Shown: positions 62,050-64,000 of the stretch, in pieces | Layout: each line of letters opens with the position of its first letter | Numbering within the stretch: the stretch's first letter is position 1 | From: Histoplasma ohiense | Taxonomy: Eukaryota; Ascomycota; Eurotiomycetes; Onygenales; Ajellomycetaceae | DNA length: 64,000 nt | Assembly: GCA_017607445.1 (NCBI GenBank) | Contig: JAEVHH010000001.1 | Coordinates: 7,006,001-7,070,000, forward strand | Reading direction: 5' to 3' | The notes under the pieces: model-generated | Told to the model about the DNA's origin: nothing | Database searches by the model: none | What the model saw: the letters and a program-made list of their open reading frames with translations, nothing else | Program-made: the position numbers and the translations under genes

Positions 62050-62910
62050 GCAATAATTCTACCGATTGGAACCGATGTGGTTGGAGTTAACTTAGTGCTG
62101 TGGGCTTTATTACTGCTTCAACGCCATCTTTGTGAGCAATTAATTTACATAATCATTTTTATTGTTGATGGCTGCTCATTTTGCCAACTTTCTACCGAAG
62201 TTCCTGTACAGGAATTAGCTATTATAAATAGGATTTCATGACAAGAAGGATCGATTCACATTCACATTTTGTATTCCTTGCCTGACATAATTCCCAACGA
62301 GTCGAACAGCAAATTCTTCCACCTACTAAAATACTTGAATCCAGTTTGACGCCTTTACGTAGCCAAAATATCATTCAATCCTAGTCACAACACATTTATA
62401 TTTCATTGTAATAGGTTATGCTAGCCTTGTTGGGGGGTTTGGATTGGTTCGTCCCCTCTACTACCAGCATGGCGCTGGTGTGAGAGAGCTCTTTTGCCCC
62501 AGTGGCCTAACAAGCCTTTGTTTGAGGCTTATGTATACTGATTACTAAGACCTGATGCATCTTCCCTGGCAGCCAGCACTTACCATATCTGCAACACTGG
62601 TTGGTTGGCCTGTTTTAATCCTAAATGGGAATAGCTGCCTTCCTCAAAATACGATTTCAATCTTCCTATTTTTCCGTCGCGATCGAATAGGATTAATCTC
62701 CACCTGGTTCCTCGCTCAGTGGTCGATCTGTTTTCCACATCAGAGCCAAGCCAGATCAACCCTTTGATCAGTATCTGTTCCTAATCAGCTATCTTCTCTC
62801 ACAAGTATCATACATCATAACTTTCTAACAATTCTGCATTTTTGTTCCTGTCCCATTCATCACAGCAACTCCTAGTTAGCCTCGCATCAACCCAATGGTA
62901 TACCATCAAA
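62050..62910. other. Intergenic DNA upstream of the FunK1 gene
   Basis: Pyrimidine-rich towards 62760-62880, as is common in fungal promoters. Open frame 62555-62767 has no recognisable features. No repeat seen. Confidence 0.45.
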
Positions 62911-64000
62911 ATGGCGGGACTTTCACAAGAAGATCGCAACATTATCAAGAACCATCCTCTAACCAGCTCAGTCAATCATTTACAAGGCGTGCTTCAGGAA
63001 GCTGAAAAAATCTATGAGTCACGTCTAATTTCCTATGATGATGCTGTTGATAGCCTTGACCAACTCTATCGGGGAGCGACTTCGGGACTCCTCTCTGTTT
63101 TACAGAAAGAGGGTGCAGCTTGTAACCTTCACTCACGGATAGGTGATGGGAAATTGGAGTCTGATCTAGGACACTTAGTTGAGCGTCTCAAAAAAACAAA
63201 AGGAATCTTCAAATATGATGACTACCGGCCTCTAGTACACCTGGTCATCCAAAGGCTCCCAGACAATGAAATCCAGGATGTTGATAAATGGAACATCGAC
63301 ATCTGGAAAGCTGTATTTAACCTCATTGACAACATCTCTCAATCAACTCCTCCAACGAGCATCCCACCCTCCTATGACAGCACGCCAGTCAAATCCACCT
63401 CATCATCGCAGAAAGGCTCCGAGCAGATGTGTAAGTTGGTGAATCCAAGAATCTTTGAGGAGATATGTGGCTGCACATTTCGAGATGTTGAGGGCTTCTT
63501 TGACAAATACTTTGAGGAGAAGAATTGGAGTGACAAAGCAGATACCATCTGTCGATGTGTGTTAGACCCAGACAGCAACAGTAATTGGGCCCAGTTTCCT
63601 GATCCTCCTACACAGAGCAATGTCCTCGCCTGGTGGTTTCATCTTCAAGAAGACCTTCTCTCAGAATCACGCAGCATCTACTACACCACAGCAAGCAAAG
63701 CAGATCTTACTGATTCACAGGCAGAACAGCAAGTCGACCTTCTTTTGCGAGCTAGAGGTGGAAGCCCCTTGCAAAACAAACACAACTGGACAGACATCCT
63801 GGTGGTTGGTGAGCTTAAAAAACCTGAGGAGAAGCTTGGGACCAAAGCCACATTACTGCAGATAGGCTGCTACGTGCGTGAGGTCTTCGCTGCGCAGCCC
63901 ACCCGGCGGTTTGTCCATGCATTCACCATCTGCGGGACCAAGATGGAGGCGTGGGTGTTTGACCGCTCGGGTCCCTACAGCTCGGGCATCATCGATGTCT
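62911..64000 (+). CDS. Fungal-type protein kinase (FunK1 family), 5' part, runs off window
   Basis: One uninterrupted frame of 363 codons from ATG 62911 to the window end, with no intron seen. The N-terminal helical region (MAGLSQEDRNIIKNHPLTSS) precedes the FunK1 homology: the stretch ILVVGELKKPEEKLGTKATL, then LQIGCYVREVFAAQP, RRFVHAFTICGTKMEAWVFD and RSGPYSSGIIDV is highly typical of the family. The catalytic HRD-like and DFG-like motifs would lie beyond the end. FunK1 kinases are eukaryotic-like kinases expanded in many ascomycetes and basidiomycetes; their substrates are largely unknown. Intact and CpG-containing, so apparently not hit by the process that damaged the repeats. Confidence 0.9.
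   Translation, partial: MAGLSQEDRNIIKNHPLTSSVNHLQGVLQEAEKIYESRLISYDDAVDSLDQLYRGATSGLLSVLQKEGAACNLHSRIGDGKLESDLGHLVERLKKTKGIFKYDDYRPLVHLVIQRLPDNEIQDVDKWNIDIWKAVFNLIDNISQSTPPTSIPPSYDSTPVKSTSSSQKGSEQMCKLVNPRIFEEICGCTFRDVEGFFDKYFEEKNWSDKADTICRCVLDPDSNSNWAQFPDPPTQSNVLAWWFHLQEDLLSESRSIYYTTASKADLTDSQAEQQVDLLLRARGGSPLQNKHNWTDILVVGELKKPEEKLGTKATLLQIGCYVREVFAAQPTRRFVHAFTICGTKMEAWVFDRSGPYSSGIIDV

Noticed and set aside
63372..63865. Alternative-frame ORFs within the FunK1 gene
   Set aside because: Shadows of the intact kinase frame.

Overview
The window looks like a filamentous ascomycete (Pezizomycotina) chromosome. The two left-hand genes have short introns with GT..AG ends, and the recognisable products are fungal (Atg5, Tdp1, a fungal-type FunK1 kinase). 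The large CpG-depleted, AT-rich block full of Ty3/gypsy elements resembles the AT-rich compartments reported from Onygenales such as Blastomyces. That order-level placement is an inference, not a result.

Layout. (1) 1-5.3 kb is ordinary gene-bearing DNA: ATG5 on the minus strand (three exons, 333 codons) and TDP1 on the plus strand (four exons, 632 codons), divergent across about 760 bp. Next comes a decayed aminoglycoside-phosphotransferase-like (APH) gene piece at 5.34-5.79 kb. (2) About 6.1-61.2 kb is a transposon graveyard. It holds a 981-bp non-autonomous hAT-like element (H1); a multi-level nest of gypsy elements from 7.06 to 55.3 kb; and a 5.86-kb hAT (H2) with an exact 8-bp target duplication. 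(3) 61.2-64 kb returns to normal base composition, with a possible small two-exon gene and the 5' half of a FunK1-type kinase gene that runs off the window.

The nest can be resolved element by element because nearly every insertion kept its target-site duplication (TSD). Element G (plus strand, oldest, 5' end lost) was hit by F (TSD caaat) and by I (ttctc). F was hit by A (agtgt/aatgt), C1 (gatc) and E (ctgaa). E was hit by D (cagag) and C2 (tgtt). A, D, E, F, G and I are one chromodomain-bearing gypsy family (LTR 449, 534 or 597 bp; gag with a CCHC knuckle; protease, RT, RNase H, integrase, chromodomain). C1 and C2 are a second gypsy family with a 146-bp LTR; both copies are exactly 7959 bp.

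All elements are riddled with transitions. CpG is almost gone and TpG/CpA are abundant. In-frame TGA replaces Arg (CGA) and often Trp (TGG), while Gln CAA/CAG codons mostly survive, so the damage is not the CpA-centred pattern of Neurospora RIP.

Most notable: each C element carries, opposite to gag-pol, a second gene-like unit with a DUF3716-like Cys-rich motif. CpGs survive preferentially at the extreme outer ends of elements and are lost from the matching inner LTR copies. The chromodomain family has a PBS complementary to its own LTR, suggesting self-priming as in Tf1/sushi. All five readable RT copies of that family carry YMND or YIND instead of YMDD. The hAT has a second, Lys/Glu-rich reading frame and a 54-bp near-palindrome.
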